This document shows, in pieces, positions 1-12,929 of a stretch of 64,000 bases of DNA (position 1 is its first letter; each line of letters begins with the position of its first letter). Source of the stretch: Areca catechu (Eukaryota > Streptophyta > Magnoliopsida > Arecales > Arecaceae); NCBI GenBank assembly GCA_021397845.1, contig CM038044.1, forward strand, positions 40,224,354 through 40,288,353, in the 5' to 3' direction. The notes beneath the pieces are model-generated. The model ran no database searches, was not told where the DNA came from, and saw nothing but the letters and a program-made list of their open reading frames with translations. Made by a program: the position numbers and the translations under genes.

Positions 1-1025
1 ACGAAGGGATTTGTGGGGATCACATCGGGAAAGGAGTCTTAGAATATAAGTTGCTTCGACAGGGCTATTATTGGCCGATCATGCAGTAGGATGTCGAGAT
101 ATTTGTAATGAAATGTGATGCTTGTCAAAGGAATGCCAACATTTAGCATCTCTTGGTCATGCTGATCACTCCTATATGTGCTCCATGGCCTTTTGCACAA
201 TGGGGGATTGACATCCTTGATCCGTTCCCTCCAGCTTCAGGGCAACACAAGTTTTTTCTAGTTGCTGTTGATTACTTTATGAGATGGGTGGAGGCCGAGC
301 CACTAGGCCACATCATCGAATCTAAAATAATAGATTTTGTGTGGAGAGCCATCATTTGCCGCTTCAGCATCCTTTGAGTGCTAATCACCGATAACGTATG
401 ACAGTTTGTCGAAGTCCGTTTTGAAGAATTTTATGAAAACCATGGGATCTTGCATCACCTCACATCGGTGGCATGCCCCCAAGCTAATGAGGAAGCCGAG
501 GTTATGAATCGTGCCGTCCTCTAAGGGATCAAAAAGAGGCTTGGCAGGGCCAAAGGATTATGGGTCGACGAGCTCCATCACGTACTCTGGGCATACCGAA
601 TGACATTGAGGGTTCTGATGAAAGAAACACCCTTTAGCCTAGCTTTTGGGACTGAAGCAATGATACCCATCGAAAAGGAGATACCCTCGGTGCGGGTTGC
701 AAACTATAACGAGCAAACCAACTTGGAAAGGCAACTTGCAGATTTGGACCAGATAGATGAGGTTAAGAACAAAGTACATATCAAGATGGCAGCGTACCAG
801 CAAAGGATTGCTCGTTACTTCAATTTCAAGGATAGTGACTTGGTATTACATCGGGCAGAAGTTTTCTAACCTGGCCAAAAAGGCAAGCTCTTGCCAAATT
901 GAAAGGGGCCCTACCAGGTGGAGGAAATCATCAAGCCTTAGAACTTATCGATTAAAGCAACTGGATGAAATCCCTTTGCTCTGACCATGAAACTCCATGA
1001 ATTTATAGATCTATGATCAGTAATG
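1..1025 (+). pseudogene. Ty3/gypsy (Tat-like) integrase, 3' end of pol, broken
   Basis: Reading from base 3 gives the zinc-binding HHCC end (GICGDH, then CDACQRNA near 115-135), the integrase core and a C-terminal stretch in one frame. The core triad is visible: GIDILD near 205, ITDN near 385 and NEEAEV near 487. The closest relative in this window is the integrase of the element at 26908-39152, which shares phrases such as FAQWG and PPASGQ. In-frame stops at about 90, 147, 375, 399 and 523 and a frameshift near 940 make it non-functional. The element starts left of the window and its LTR was not recognised downstream. Confidence 0.8.
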
Positions 1026-2075
1026 TACTATTTCTGTTAAACAATTATTTTTCTATACTTATAGTAAAAGGTTTCTATGACAAAAGACCTTTGAACGAGA
1101 ATTACTTAGGCCCAATGAGATCCGAAAAACTCATATGGGATGATCTATAGTTAAAAGCTAAGTTGCCCGCAGGGTTAAGACCCCATATTGAATGGCTTAG
1201 AGTTCCATTGGCCTAAGGAGTTCCCTCTTAAAAGGATTGGCACCAACACTGAGTATTGGTATTTGGTATAATATGAGATTGCATACCGGTATGGTACGGT
1301 ATGCCCAGACAGTATGGTATCAATTGGTACAACAAACCTTGGTAAGATCCCGGCATCAACCATTCCAAAATGGCATGAACCCTTTTCTGGATCATCTATA
1401 AGAGCACATGCAACAATCACATGACCAGGAAATGTTAATAATATCATCTAAAATGCATAACATGTTCTTTTCTACTACAATTATTCATTCAAATGTCAAT
1501 CAAAAAACACTATCATGAAGGTATCCATGAAAGGTTCTAATTCATTAATTGTCATGTGCATGAATTTTGATCATCAGATTGTAATTGGTCAAAGCATCAT
1601 AAGCATTCATAAGGTTCATATAAAATGTGAAAGTTGCATTTCACTTATCTTCCAGATGGATTTAGATTGAGTGGTTCTTCACTTCATGTTAATTTTAAGA
1701 AATAACTAACATCCTTAACAACATAATAGCTCATTTGTTGTGTAAGAAACTATTACTAACTACGATTTATGGCCCAACCATTGAAGGACCTATGCCTTGT
1801 GCTATCTTTTATTTTGTGTCAATTGGCTTGACCCAATTACCAAATCCTAGTCATTCAATATCTCAACCTGTAATGTAACTTGAAATGAGTTTAAGGATTA
1901 GTCCTTAATGTTGGTAGACCAGTCAAGATTTTCGATAGAAACTAAATTCATAGTATGTTGGTTTTCATGGTTAGTGGTTTAATATCCTCAACTTTTGATT
2001 CCACTATCTGCTCATTGAGATATATAGCTTCTTTATTTCTTTGTATTAAACTAATTGCTTGAGTGATCACTTAGG
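1026..2075. other. Non-coding stretch, no gene seen
   Basis: No coding region or intact repeat end was recognised. Bases about 1284-1341 hold GGTATGGTACGGTATG-like sequence ending in CCTTG. This resembles the GGTAC-rich MITE family at 23119-23463, but no matching target duplication was found, so it is at most a worn fragment. Confidence 0.45.
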
Positions 2076-3540
2076 TGATGGGGGACGAAAATAAAATGAT
2101 GGATGAAGAGTTTAAGCAAGCTAACCAGCAAGCAAACTTGAGCAATTAATTATCAAATAAATGGGCTAAATTAATCCAAGAAAAGAATTTTCATAAGGAG
2201 ACTAGTTGATCTAATTTTTAAGTCCCGCAATGTAGATCTAGTTCAAAATAAGGATTAGGATCTTCATGGCAAGAAAACCATCATTACTAGAGCAAGTTAA
2301 CCTTCAAATGATCAGATCTAATGAAGCTTAGGAAAAGTTTTCCTACCAACAATGATGGCTAATTATTTGGTGGAAGAAGGAGCTCTCATCACTCAAGGAT
2401 TGAGGTCTAGAAGTCAAGATTGGCACTCTCTACTTTGAGACTCACCTTGGCCTTGATCCATGGCTTGGAGACCTTCATCCTTGACCTAGGAACCGGAGAG
2501 AACCTGCAAAGAAATTTGGGATTAGACATGGAAGAAGAATTGGAGTTGGAATGGAAACAAAGAAAAAAGGAAGAAGAAGAAAGTGGCCGGCGGCTTGGGA
2601 CTTGGAGCTTGATCATAGATCCATCAATGGGCATCCCATCCTTTAATCCTTGCAAAAAGCACTCTTCACTATCAAACTCAAACCTAGAAAAATCTCATTC
2701 TCTCCTTGGATAAGGATCTACACACTCAAACTAGCTAGAAAACTTTCACTCCAAACAATAACTCAAGAAAACTAGAACATAAGGAAACAATTCTTTCATT
2801 AATTCAAATTATAGCATAGAATGAATACAATGAGAGCCTAGGGGCCTTATTTATAGGCTCCAATGCTAGGAATTTCGTCCAAGGGTGGAGAGGAGGGGAT
2901 AAGGATGGCTTAGTTGGCTCCAACAATTTTTAGGTAAGTGGTTTTAACTAAAAACAAATTATTGGTAGAAAGTTGCAACCACTTTGACATGTGGCATCTA
3001 GAAGATCCTAATATGGCTTCCAAATGCTGATGTGGAGGCTTAGGTGTCATAAGTTATGGCATCCCACATGTCAAATATTGTTGGGGTAGTGGAAGGAATC
3101 TTTATGTTTCCCATAAAACTCTTGATGTAATGTAATTCCTTCTCCTCCAAGGTTATTTGATGAGTTGTTCCCCCATGTGCTTCAAATCTTGGCATAAATT
3201 GGGCTTGGGCTTGGTCTTGAAGAGGCTTGAATGGTTGGTCTTGGACTTGAAGAGGATGCCGTCCATCATGCTTTGGGCTTGAGCCAAATGGGCTTCTTCC
3301 ATGTGTTGGCTTATGAGCCAAATTGTGCTTCAAGAAAATTTTGCTTATGAACATGCTTTAAGAAAATTAATGGGCTTCTTCCATGTGTTGGTTTATGAGC
3401 CAAATCATGCTTCAAGAAAATTTGGCTTATGAACATGTTTCAAGAAAATTTGTAACTTGCTTCAAAAACTTTATTGACTATAGCTGCAAAAACAAAGTGA
3501 GTTAATCAAAGTATATATTCCTTTATGGATGTCCCCATCA
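2076..3540 (-). repeat. 3' LTR of the chromovirus
   Basis: Direct copy of 7548-9012, the same 1465-bp length by coordinates. A TATA-like box, CTATAAATAA on the minus strand, lies near 2847-2860. The sequence next to its inner end (3541-3560, GGGAGAAC on the minus strand) is the expected place for the polypurine tract. Confidence 0.9.
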
Positions 3541-3559
3541 GTTCTCCCGGGGTGGAAAG

Positions 3560-4400
3560 AGCTCAACTCCGTCGAGTGGGAATTCATCTGGCTTTGGTAG
3601 TACTCTAGAAGGTTAGGATCGATTTTTTTGTAAGTCCTCTTGAGTGATCCATGAGTCTTCAGAATCAGGTTTGTCCTTGCCAGTGAACCAAGTAGCGCTG
3701 ATAGTCGTTGTTTCGAGTAGTGATAATCTTGTCATCTAAGATTCGCTCAATCCTTTCTTGCCACTTTGGTAATATGGCCGGTGGACACTCAAGGGTTGGT
3801 TCACTCTCAAAGGTGGATCAAGCCTGTATAGCTCACTAGGTATCATTATTGGTTCCTTATACTTTACTAAATTTGAAATGTTGAAAGTGGAACTGATACC
3901 AAAGTCGGATGGTATATCTAGCACATATTAGGTCCAATTTTTCTTACTATTTTGAAAAGGACCCATACCACGGGCATATAATTGTTTTGAGCCTAATCAA
4001 GACATAGTCTCCTTCTTGAAATTCTTTGGCTTTTTTTACAAAATTTAGCCATATGCTTGTTAATTTCATTGCTCAAAATTTGTTTTACTAATCACGCTAT
4101 GCATATGACTCTCGTAATCATGGATACTTATGCATGGGACACCAAATGATAAGAGACAAACACAAATGATACTAAATGGTAAAAGACAAACAAAAACAAA
4201 ACAAGCTCAAATGGACTTTATTATCTATGGACTAAACTTTATTGTTGGGCTAGGAAACAAGGTTCCTAATTTCCAATATTCCCTAAATGGCTTTGAAGAC
4301 TTTGGCACAAAACTTTAGATAGGTGGCAGTGAATCTTAATTTGGCTCCCAACATATGCCAAAGAGTCTTAATAAAGTAACTGTTGAATATCACTGGGACC
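3560..4400 (-). pseudogene. Integrase C-terminus and chromodomain remnant
   Basis: In minus-strand order: an integrase scrap TLWHMLGAKLRF (about 4335-4375), a C-terminal stretch EFQEGDYVLIRL (about 3990-4035), the NISNLVKY segment (about 3850-3880), and a chromodomain (about 3625-3752) with IERILDD, YLVHWQG and SWITQEDL. The chromodomain places the element among chromoviruses, where this domain is thought to steer integration to marked chromatin. Stops and frame changes break the reading frame. The same arrangement recurs at 50040-50880. Confidence 0.8.
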
Positions 4401-4888
4401 AGATCAATGGTATGGTAGATGTCCCAGCCGGATGGGATAGAAGAGTGAATGAAACGTAATGGTGGATCGGGATGGTGGATGTTCAGAAATGGAGAATCAG
4501 GGATAGAAAAATTGTTAGGAAAAATATTTTGCAGGATTTTCAAAGGCTCTACAGCTTCTTGGGGCTGATCCGTAGGGTTTTGTTCTTTGACGGTCAATAC
4601 CCTAATATGTGATCCTTCATCGATCTTTAGATCTAAACGTTCAACATCAATTAATTCCGGATCTTCTATGTTATCCTTAGATTGATCTCCATGGTTTTGT
4701 TCTTGGATTTCATTTTGATCATCCCCGTTGTTGATTTCTTTAGGCTGGGTAATTATTTTATCTTCAAGTAATTGTTCTTAATCATATTCGTCCATAAGGT
4801 TAGACCCAGCTTCATAAACTTCTTCCTTAAGTTCTTCAACGGGTTTAGGATTTTTTCTTTCTAGCCCTTCATTTGGACAAGATTTTGA
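4401..4888 (-). pseudogene. Acidic gag-to-integrase junction region
   Basis: This replaces the protease, reverse transcriptase and RNase H expected between gag and integrase. On the minus strand it reads as an acidic, Glu/Gln/Asp-rich stretch followed by a Pro- and Ser-rich segment that runs directly into the integrase scrap. No known domain was recognised. It may be the tail of gag fused across a deletion, or sequence acquired by a non-autonomous family. Confidence 0.5.
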
Positions 4889-6050
4889 TTATATTTCATC
4901 TTTTAATTCTTTAATTGGTTCAGGAGATCTTTCCTCTAAATTCTCAGTGGGTTCAACCTCTTCTTCTTCATATTCATCAATTAAACTTGGTTTAGCTTTA
5001 TATATTTCCACTTTAGGCTCTTCAATGGGTTCGATGATTTCTTCCTTACTAATTACTGGGATGATAGGAGTTGGCTTGCTTGAAGGAATTTGGTTAGAAT
5101 TTGGCCTATATCCAGATATATAATTCTTATTGGACTTAGGTTGATTGATCAAGAGTTTCTTCTGATATGTATCAAATTCCCTAGCAATTTGATAAGCATC
5201 TTCTAGATAGTGAATTTTCTATTGAAATAATTTTCACTGGATGTCCTTACGTAGACCAACTCGAAATCTAGATATGATCATTGCATCAGATTCAACTGTA
5301 CTACATCTCCCGATATACTTATTGAATTTGGCAGTATAATCGGTTACAGTTGTATCATCTTGTCTCAAGTTGTACCATTGATCTAAAAGTTTTGCTCATA
5401 ATATTTATCTAGGTACTTTTTCCTCAGTTTACTCTTCATTTCTCTCCAAGTATTTATTTTATCCCCAATATAATAACTTTTTCGCTCAACTTCTCCCCAA
5501 TATGCTTTAGCATGTCGGACTAACTTTGATTTGGCAAATTGACACTTTCTTACTTCCGACATTTCATCAAATTCAAAGTATTGATCCATTTTCTCTTTCC
5601 AATCGACATATACTTCAGGATCTAAATTTCCATCGAAAGTGGGTGCATAGGGTCGATTGCCCTAAAAACTCTCTCCTCCTGATCTACAAAGTCTTGGTAG
5701 GGGTATTTAAGACTATACTCAGGGGTGAGATCATGATATTGGGCTCTTGGACCAAGGGGAGGTGGACTAGGTGATTTAGGCTTAGCATGGATCCTATGAG
5801 CTTCTTCTATGAAGTCATGGTGAAGTCGTCTTGGGTTGTATTCAGGAGTGAATTCATGATGATGGACTCTTGGACCTCGAGGAATTGACCTAAGCGACTC
5901 AGGTTCGATGGGGGTCATTGGGGTCTCTTCAAGTATCCTAATATGGTCCTTTACTTGACCTAATTCCTTTCTCATTTGCCCTAATTGTCCATTTATGGTA
6001 TCAAACTTTTTAGTCAGGGTTCTTATAAAGAATTCAAGATTAGAATCCAT
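4889..6050 (-). pseudogene. gag of the chromovirus (retrotransposon gag domain), broken
   Basis: The start codon at 6050 opens a 142-codon frame with an N-terminal coiled-coil-like segment and a Pro/His-rich linker. A one-base frameshift near 5660 leads into the conserved gag core (FDGNLDPEVYVDW, KMDQYFEF, then KAYWGEVER and KSKLRKKYL, about 5383-5660). A further frame (4889-5152) holds an acidic tail. No CCHC zinc knuckle is visible. Gag would form the particle in the cytoplasm; as it stands it cannot make a full protein. Confidence 0.8.
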
Positions 6051-7529
6051 GGATACGTGTAGGACTGTTGGTATAGGGCTTCAGATTAAAAAGGGCAAGC
6101 AATACAAACCAACTTCTAGGGCTCCTAGACCTAAAAGTTCAAAATGCAGGAATTGACTAAATACTAGTTAAAGTTGTATTTACCTTTTCCACTGGCCAGG
6201 TAAGAGATGGGGTTACGGGAGGTTCCCTTCGTTTTCACGAGGTCATAATTAAAAACCGCAAGTCCACTTAAGGTGTTTGCCATTGGACCTCTTGCCTTAG
6301 ACACCAATTTCAAAAAGTAAGTACAAACTCAACTAATATTTGGTCTCATCTTGCACTTGAACCCGACTTGTGGGTGTCCCTAGTTTTAGGTGCCTACTCG
6401 ATTTCAATTAAGGTTTAGGTCAATGCAAATGTGGATGATTGTTTTGGGCCAAGGAAAGGTAATGACCTCCTTCCCTTATGTTATGATTGAATGCCCTTAA
6501 TTGGATTTAGGAATGGGTGCGCAAACAATTCACCAACTAGATAACACAACAACTAGTATTAGCACAAACATGTATTTCAAACCCAAATTTTAAACAATTA
6601 AAATTCAAAAAAAAATTAAATTGAAAAATTTAGATTTTGAAGTCCAGATTTTAGAAATCAAATTTTAAAATTTAAATTTCGAATTAGGATTAAAAATTCG
6701 TTCTAGAAGTTAGAGTTGTTGCAAGATAGTTTCAGCCCTAACAACTTCTAGTCAACTAGTTTTAAAAATTCAAAATTAAAATTTTAAAATTTCAAAAAAT
6801 TAAAATTAAAATTTGAATTGTTAAATCTCTCAGTGAAGATTCCAGATTCTAAATTTTGAAATTTAATTCCTGGAATTTGGTTAAGAAATTTGTTTTAAAA
6901 GCTTGTTGTAAAAGAAAATTTCAGCAGGGAACAATTTTCAACTAGCTAGTTTTAAAATTTTAAAATTTAATTTTTTAAAAAATTCAAAAATTTAAAATAA
7001 AATTGATTTAGTTAGTTCTCAGATCAGAATTCTCGGATTTTAAAGTTGACTTCAGATTAAGTCGAATTTTGGTTGAGAAGGTAGTTTGAAAATAGTTGCT
7101 AGAGGTTCCAGCAGTTTAGCTAACTCTTAACAATCTGAATTCATATTTCGAATTCCGAATTCTAAATTCTTCTAAAATTCAAAATTCCTGTGGGAAATAA
7201 CAAAATCGAAGTCTGGATCTCAGATCTAAAATTCAAAATTTAGAAAAATATTTTTTGTATTTTTTTGAAAATTAAATGAAATGAAAGGCAGAAACAGAAT
7301 TCTGGACAAAACTTCAGAAATGATCTAAGCACTCATATTTTTAAATCCAGAAATAAAAGGAAAGTGTTTTTTGAATTTTATATTTCAAATCCTAAGACAC
7401 TAAGGTACTGGAAAAGTATTTTTTTGGATTTTTTTGATCAATGTAAAAAATACTAAAATTCGTGAAAAATTCGGGTGAATATTAGAACAGAAACTTCAGC
7501 AATCAAACACTTGACCTAGTAAACCATAA
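6051..7529 (-). other. Long AT-rich untranslated leader of the chromovirus
   Basis: About 1.48 kb between primer site and gag start, with many aaattttaaaattt-like runs and no sustained reading frame. The part at 6200-6480 has a recognisable counterpart at 52090-52400, which links the two chromovirus copies. Confidence 0.7.
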
Positions 7530-7541
7530 GCTCTGATACCA
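7530..7541 (-). other. Primer binding site (initiator tRNA-Met)
   Basis: On the minus strand this reads TGGTATCAGAGC, complementary to the 3' end of plant initiator tRNA-Met. It is six bases inside the 5' LTR at 7548, and fixes the element's orientation as minus. Confidence 0.9.
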
Positions 7542-7547
7542 AAAAAT

Positions 7548-9012
7548 TGATGGGGGACGAAAATAAAATGATGGATGGAGAGTTTAAGCAAGCTAACCAG
7601 CAAGCAAACTTGAGCAATTAATTATCAAATAAATGTGCTAAATTAATCCAAGAAAAGAATTTTCATAAGGAGACTAATTGATCTAACTTTTAAGTCCCGC
7701 AGTGTAGATCTAGTTCAAAATAAGGATTAGGATCTTCATGGCAAGGAAACCATCACTACTAGGGCAAGTTAACCTTCAAATGATCAGATCTAATGAAGCT
7801 TAGGAAAAGTTTTCCTACAAACAATGATGGCTAATTATTTGGTAGAAGGAGGAGCTCTCATCACTCAAGGATTGAGGTCTAGAAGTCAAGATTGGCACTC
7901 TCTACTTTGAGACTCACCTTGGCCTTGATCCATGGCTTGGAGACCTTCATCCTTAACCTAGGAACCTGAAAGATCTTGCAAAGAAATTTGGGATTAGACA
8001 TGGAAGAAGAATTGGAGTTGGAATGGAAACAAAGAAAAAAGGAAGAAAAAGAAAGTGGCCGGCGGCTTGGGACTTGAAGCTTGATCATGGATCCATCAAT
8101 GGGCGTCCCATCCTTCACTCCTTGCAAAAAGCACTCTTCACTCTCAAACTCAAACTTAGAAAAATCTCATTCTCTCCTCGGATAAGGATCTACACACTCA
8201 AACTAGCTAGAAAACTTTCACTCCAAACAAGAACTCAAAAAAACTAGAACACAAGGAAACAATTTTTTTATTAATTCAAATCATAGCATAGAATGAATAT
8301 AATGAGAGCCTAGGGGCCTTATTTATAGGTTCCAATGCTAGAAATTTCGTCCAAGGGTGGAGAGGAGAGGATAAGGATGGCTTAGTTGGCTCCAACAATT
8401 TTTAGGTAAGTGATTTTAACTAAAACCAAATTATTGGTACAAAGTTACAACCACTTTGACATGTGTCATCTAGAAGATCCTAATGTGGCTTCCAAATGCT
8501 GATGTGGAGGCTTAGGTGTCATAAGTTGTGGCATCCCACATGTCAAATATTGTTGGGATAGTGGAAGGAATCTTTATGTTCCCCATAAAACTCTTGATGT
8601 AATGTAATTCCTTCTCCTCCAAGGTTGTTTGATGAGTTGTTCCCCCATGTGCTTCAAATCTTGGCATGAATTGAGCTTGGGCTTGGTCTTGAAGAGGCTT
8701 GAATGGTTGGTCTTGGACTTGAAGAGGACGCCCTCCATCATGCTTTGGGCTTGAGCCGAATGGGCTTCTTCCATGTGTTGGTTTATGAGCCAAATCATGC
8801 TTCAAGAAAATCTGGCTTATGAACATGCTTCAAGAAAATTAATGGGCTTCTTCCATGTGTTGGTTTATGAGCCAAATCATGCTTCAAGAAAATTTGGCTT
8901 ATGAACATGTTTCAAGAAAATTTGTAATTTGCTTCGAAAACTTTATTGACTATAGCTGCAAAAACAAATTGAGTTAATCAAAGTATATATTCCTTTTTGG
9001 ATGTCCCCATCA
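7548..9012 (-). repeat. 5' LTR of the chromovirus
   Basis: Copy of 2076-3540 with identical terminal bases. It contains the minus-strand promoter region, with the TATA-like box near 8319-8332. The 5-bp sequence directly after it, gtagg, matches the other flank at four of five positions. Confidence 0.9.
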
Positions 9013-9017
9013 GTAGG

Positions 9018-11517
9018 TGCTTGGAATTTTTTCATTGGATTGTAGGCTTAGTCCATCTCTTGGAGTTTTGAGTGGTAACCTTGCCCTCAAGTTCAATTTT
9101 TATATTCAATTCTACCGAACAATAAGATTTCATGAATTCTTGTTGGTTTTTCTTAGTTTAGGTGATTACTTATTTGGTTGTTACTTTGGATATGCCTACA
9201 ATATAAATGTGATTCACATTCTTGTTGCTTTGGCCACAATCACATTGCAAATATCTCCATGTAAGATCTGCATTTGAAGATGCTTCCTTTTTCTGCTCTT
9301 CTTGCTATTTAGCTTTGTAAAAGCCATCGCAACATCATGTGCTTTTGATGCCATTAGATTACTTTCCTCATCCTATTTTCCATTCATAATGGAATTTTGA
9401 TACAACTGTTAGTCCTCCTTGGAGTCCTACCAAGCTGACATGATCATGTGGCCAAGAAGGAGATGCATTTGAGTCATATTCTCTCCAAGTATAAAATAGC
9501 ATATTGATACTTAACTCTGTCCATATATATCATTGTGGGTAATGATCTTTTTCTATCATCCTTTCCTTTTAGTTTCATCTTCAGGAGCAACATCTTAGCT
9601 ACTATTTTCATCAATTTCATTTTTCTTATTTTCAGAAATAGCAAAATTGAAATTATATTTCTATTATATTTCTATTATATTTTTAATTTTTTTAAAAAAC
9701 GATAAACACATTTAGTTTAGTCATTTTTAAAAACATAAGCATGATAATTATGGTTGGCACATTGATAGTGGTCTTGGAGATGTGGAGTTTGTAACAGTGG
9801 TGGTGGCAGTGGGGGCATTGATGTTGTGGTTGTGGTGGCGATGTTAGTGGTGGTGTGGCAAAGGTTGGGGTGGTGATAATGGTGTAGCAAAGTTGTTGGA
9901 CATGGTGGTTTTAGCGGTGGTGGCAGTGGCGGTGGCAGTGATGGCATCATTGGTGATGGTAAAAACGATAATGGCAGCGAGGTGGTGTTCAGAATGACAA
10001 CAGCGGTGGTGATGACGATGGTGGGTGGAGTTGATGATGGCAACGGTAGTGGTGATGATGGTGGTAGTCGAGATAATGGCTGTGGCAGTGATGTGATGTT
10101 TGCGATGGTGGAGGTGGTATTAATGGTGGTAGTAAAAGATACGAGTTTCTTGCTTTGGAAAATACTGGAAGTAAAAATTTCCTATTTTTGCTTTTTCTAG
10201 ATATGATGAAACTGTGTTTTGGAAAACAGAAGATTTAAAATAATAGCACCAAACAGACTTTTGCCCTGATTTTTGTGTTTTTATTTCAAAATAAAAAAAA
10301 TGAAAAAAAAAAACTGATGCAAAATAGGCCCTTGGTTGTTTTCTTATGGCCTACCATTTCAATAATTATGTGGGCTTTCATCTTGATCCACAAAACCTTA
10401 AGTTGCATTTGTCTTGAGAAGTTAGGTGCCTTGATCTGAACTCTTATGATGTTGCTTGCTGAAGAGATTGAACTACTCTCTGCAAGACCTAGCATGATAT
10501 GTTGCACGTTCTCATGCAAATTTTGTTCCATGAGTTCTCCTTATAGTTGATTCAAGGTTTTCTTGCAGTTCCCTTTAGGTTCTATCATTTCGGTGTGTCT
10601 TAATAATTTTTGATACTTTACCTATAGAAACCATTTTACCCTTCTTTAAGGACTAACATTTGCTTTGTAAATAATTCGTGTCATGATTCTTATATAACCA
10701 AGATCTACATAGGATAGACAAATTGATAAAGCAATTGGAGATTCTGCTCTAGTACCAAAACAATTGTTGGTTTGATGTACTGAAGTAATTTGTATCATTA
10801 TGCCTCGAGAAGGTAAAAGAATGAAGACAAGAACATGGTTTTTTGGAAGTATCTAGATTTTGTTATACATGCAATTTTCCATTTTTGAAGGCTTGGAGAG
10901 GAAGTGGAGCAGGAAGGTTCCTTCCTTTGCTCTTGAAGATGCTCCCTGACCCCTGCAACCCCCTCCCCACAGCAAAAATAAATAACAAAAGAGAAAAATG
11001 TTCGTCTTTACTTATTCAAACACCTCAGTGCTGGTCATGATGCAACAATACTTGAAGATTGTTTCTAGCACACAAATAGAAATCATAATGGGTGAAAGAA
11101 CCAGTTTATGGGGTTTAGATCAAGTGTTTACTCCAAGGATGGCTTCAGTTGCTTGTTGAAGATGAAGGGAAGAAATATTGGACCCACAACATGTTTTGTA
11201 GGACAATGGAATAAGATCATAACCAATGATTCACTAGATGGCCATGATTTAGTGTTTATTTGAGCCTAGTGTGTCTTGTGGCAATATTAGTTACCAAAGG
11301 AAGGTCTTTTTGTTGACCCCTTCTACAATGCTTTTTGTTTTCTATCATATAAAACTAAAATAGAAAACAGCCTTTAATGTTCACAGAGCATGTTTACTCA
11401 AAAAAGAATAAAATATTCACACATCTGTAGCATGTACACTTTTTTCCATTGCCATGATTACATGGGATTTCTAATTGTTCTTAATAAATGTCTGGTCATG
11501 GCAGTTTCAGAGGGGAG
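9018..11517. other. Non-coding stretch with a low-complexity island
   Basis: No gene was recognised. Apart from the GGT-rich island at 9747-10140 and an A-rich run near 10290-10315, the sequence looks like ordinary intergenic or intronic DNA. It may belong to intron 1 of the ARID-HMG gene if that gene starts left of the window. Confidence 0.4.
9747..10140 (+). repeat. GGT/GAT-rich degenerate minisatellite
   Basis: A strongly strand-biased run of gtggtgg, ggtgatgg and ggcagtgg words over about 400 bases. Its translations on either strand (Pro/Thr/His-rich or Gly/Val/Met-rich) follow from the base composition and are not genes. Confidence 0.75.
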
Positions 11518-12061
11518 TGTACATACTACACTGACATCCTAGGTAGACTCAAATTAGGAAGGGATAAGAATATGATTGGTCTTACTCTTGTATAGCATTT
11601 TGGCTGTTCAAGTTTTATGTAAATTTAAGAAGAAATAAAGAAAACTTTGGCCATGAGTCGGCCTTCCCTTCTCCTCTATTCCTTATTCCTTCAATCTTTC
11701 TCAATCTCTCACGTCTTCCTCCTCTAATTCCTACTTGTTTATTCTTGATTCTATTTGCAATTTGCTACTGATTTTATTCTATTCAATTTATTTTTATGTT
11801 CATTTTTTCCCTAATCTGGTTGCAAAACTATGATGGAGTTTTTAGTTAAGCCTTGAATCTCCAAGGTTCCTTATGCTGTCATCTTCTCTCTTCAAAAATC
11901 TGAGGGTAGAACTTTTGATATACCATTTACACATTATTGATTTTGTTATTTTCTTTTTGGTTCTTCGGATTTAGATAGCAAGCAGTGAAATTATTTAAAC
12001 CCTAAGCTGTTCTAGGGGTCCCTTTACACATTGCAGACTAACCTCTGTTGGTCCTGCATCA
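11518..12061 (+). repeat. Probable 5' LTR of the old gypsy remnant
   Basis: Similar to about 13779-14393, ending in gcatca directly before the primer-site-like sequence. Heavily diverged; limits estimated. Confidence 0.45.
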
Positions 12062-12929
12062 GTTGGTATTAGGCCACACTTTTCACTTCATTCGCCTTCT
12101 TTCCCTTTCTTTTTTGGGTCTCTTGTCTCATTTTCCCATCATAGTCTCCAAAATCACATCAAGCAATCGATTTAAGGCCTTTGTCCAAGACCATGAGGTC
12201 TCGAAACAACCAAGTTGCCCATCTTTGAGAGGACATCAGCAAAATCTTCCTCCATTGACATAAAGCAAACTCTTCCATCATTGGTGCTTTAAATTGAAAA
12301 TCCTAGAGCTAAAAGACATCAAAATTGTACTGTGATCTATAGGTCTTCGTAGATTTTCATGGAGCATGACTTCGGATGATTGATTGTCATGATAGACAGT
12401 GATCAATAGGTCTTCCTAGATTAGATTTTATGGTCTTAAAGCTATTTCGAATGGTATTGACTTCTAGAGGAGCATTGATTTTATTTGCTGAAATTAGGTT
12501 GACAATATGTATGGTGAACCAAACATCTGTAGCTGCATTACGCTTCCACCTATTATAGAATCAAGTTAAAAGCAGCCATGACTGATTAGTTCATGCCTCC
12601 TAACAATCAGCTCTATAGCCTAGCAACTAGATCCGACTTTCCATGGGCCGAGGATGTTCTGTTCTGAATGTATTGCTGGGTTTGAGCCTGAAATTTCCTC
12701 CAAACTAACTACCAATAGATTTTACATATTTATGGCTACTGTGAAAATTGTAAATCAAGAAAGAAACAAAGAGATTAGTCCTAACATATCCGTTTTCTTT
12801 TCTTTGAATTTTCTTAATATTTTGATGTCTAACACTGGGATTAAACTAATTGAAGACAAAAATAGCCTCCATAGTTGATATCAAGAAGGCAGCATGAAGT
12901 TATGAACAGTGACTAGGTTGCAAATTCAA

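Larger units (their letters stand above)
2076..9012 (-). mobile_element. Ty3/gypsy chromovirus, internally deleted, both LTRs present
   Basis: Two 1465-bp LTRs in the same orientation bound a 6.9-kb element read on the minus strand. LTR ends are TGATGGGGGAC and GTCCCCATCA, a near-perfect inverted pair. Flanking 5-bp sites are ttagg (2071-2075) and gtagg (9013-9017), a target duplication with one mismatch. Behind the 5' LTR (7548-9012) is an initiator-tRNA-Met primer site, then a long leader, gag, and at the 3' end only the integrase C-terminus plus a chromodomain. Protease, reverse transcriptase, RNase H and most of integrase are missing. The two LTRs differ at about 11 of their first 325 bases, which suggests an insertion age of the order of a million years or more. 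Confidence 0.9.

Noticed and set aside
9717..10200. Open frames on both strands rich in Pro/Thr/His or Gly/Met/Val
   Set aside because: They are translations of the GGT/GAT-rich minisatellite; no start context, domain or splice structure supports a gene.
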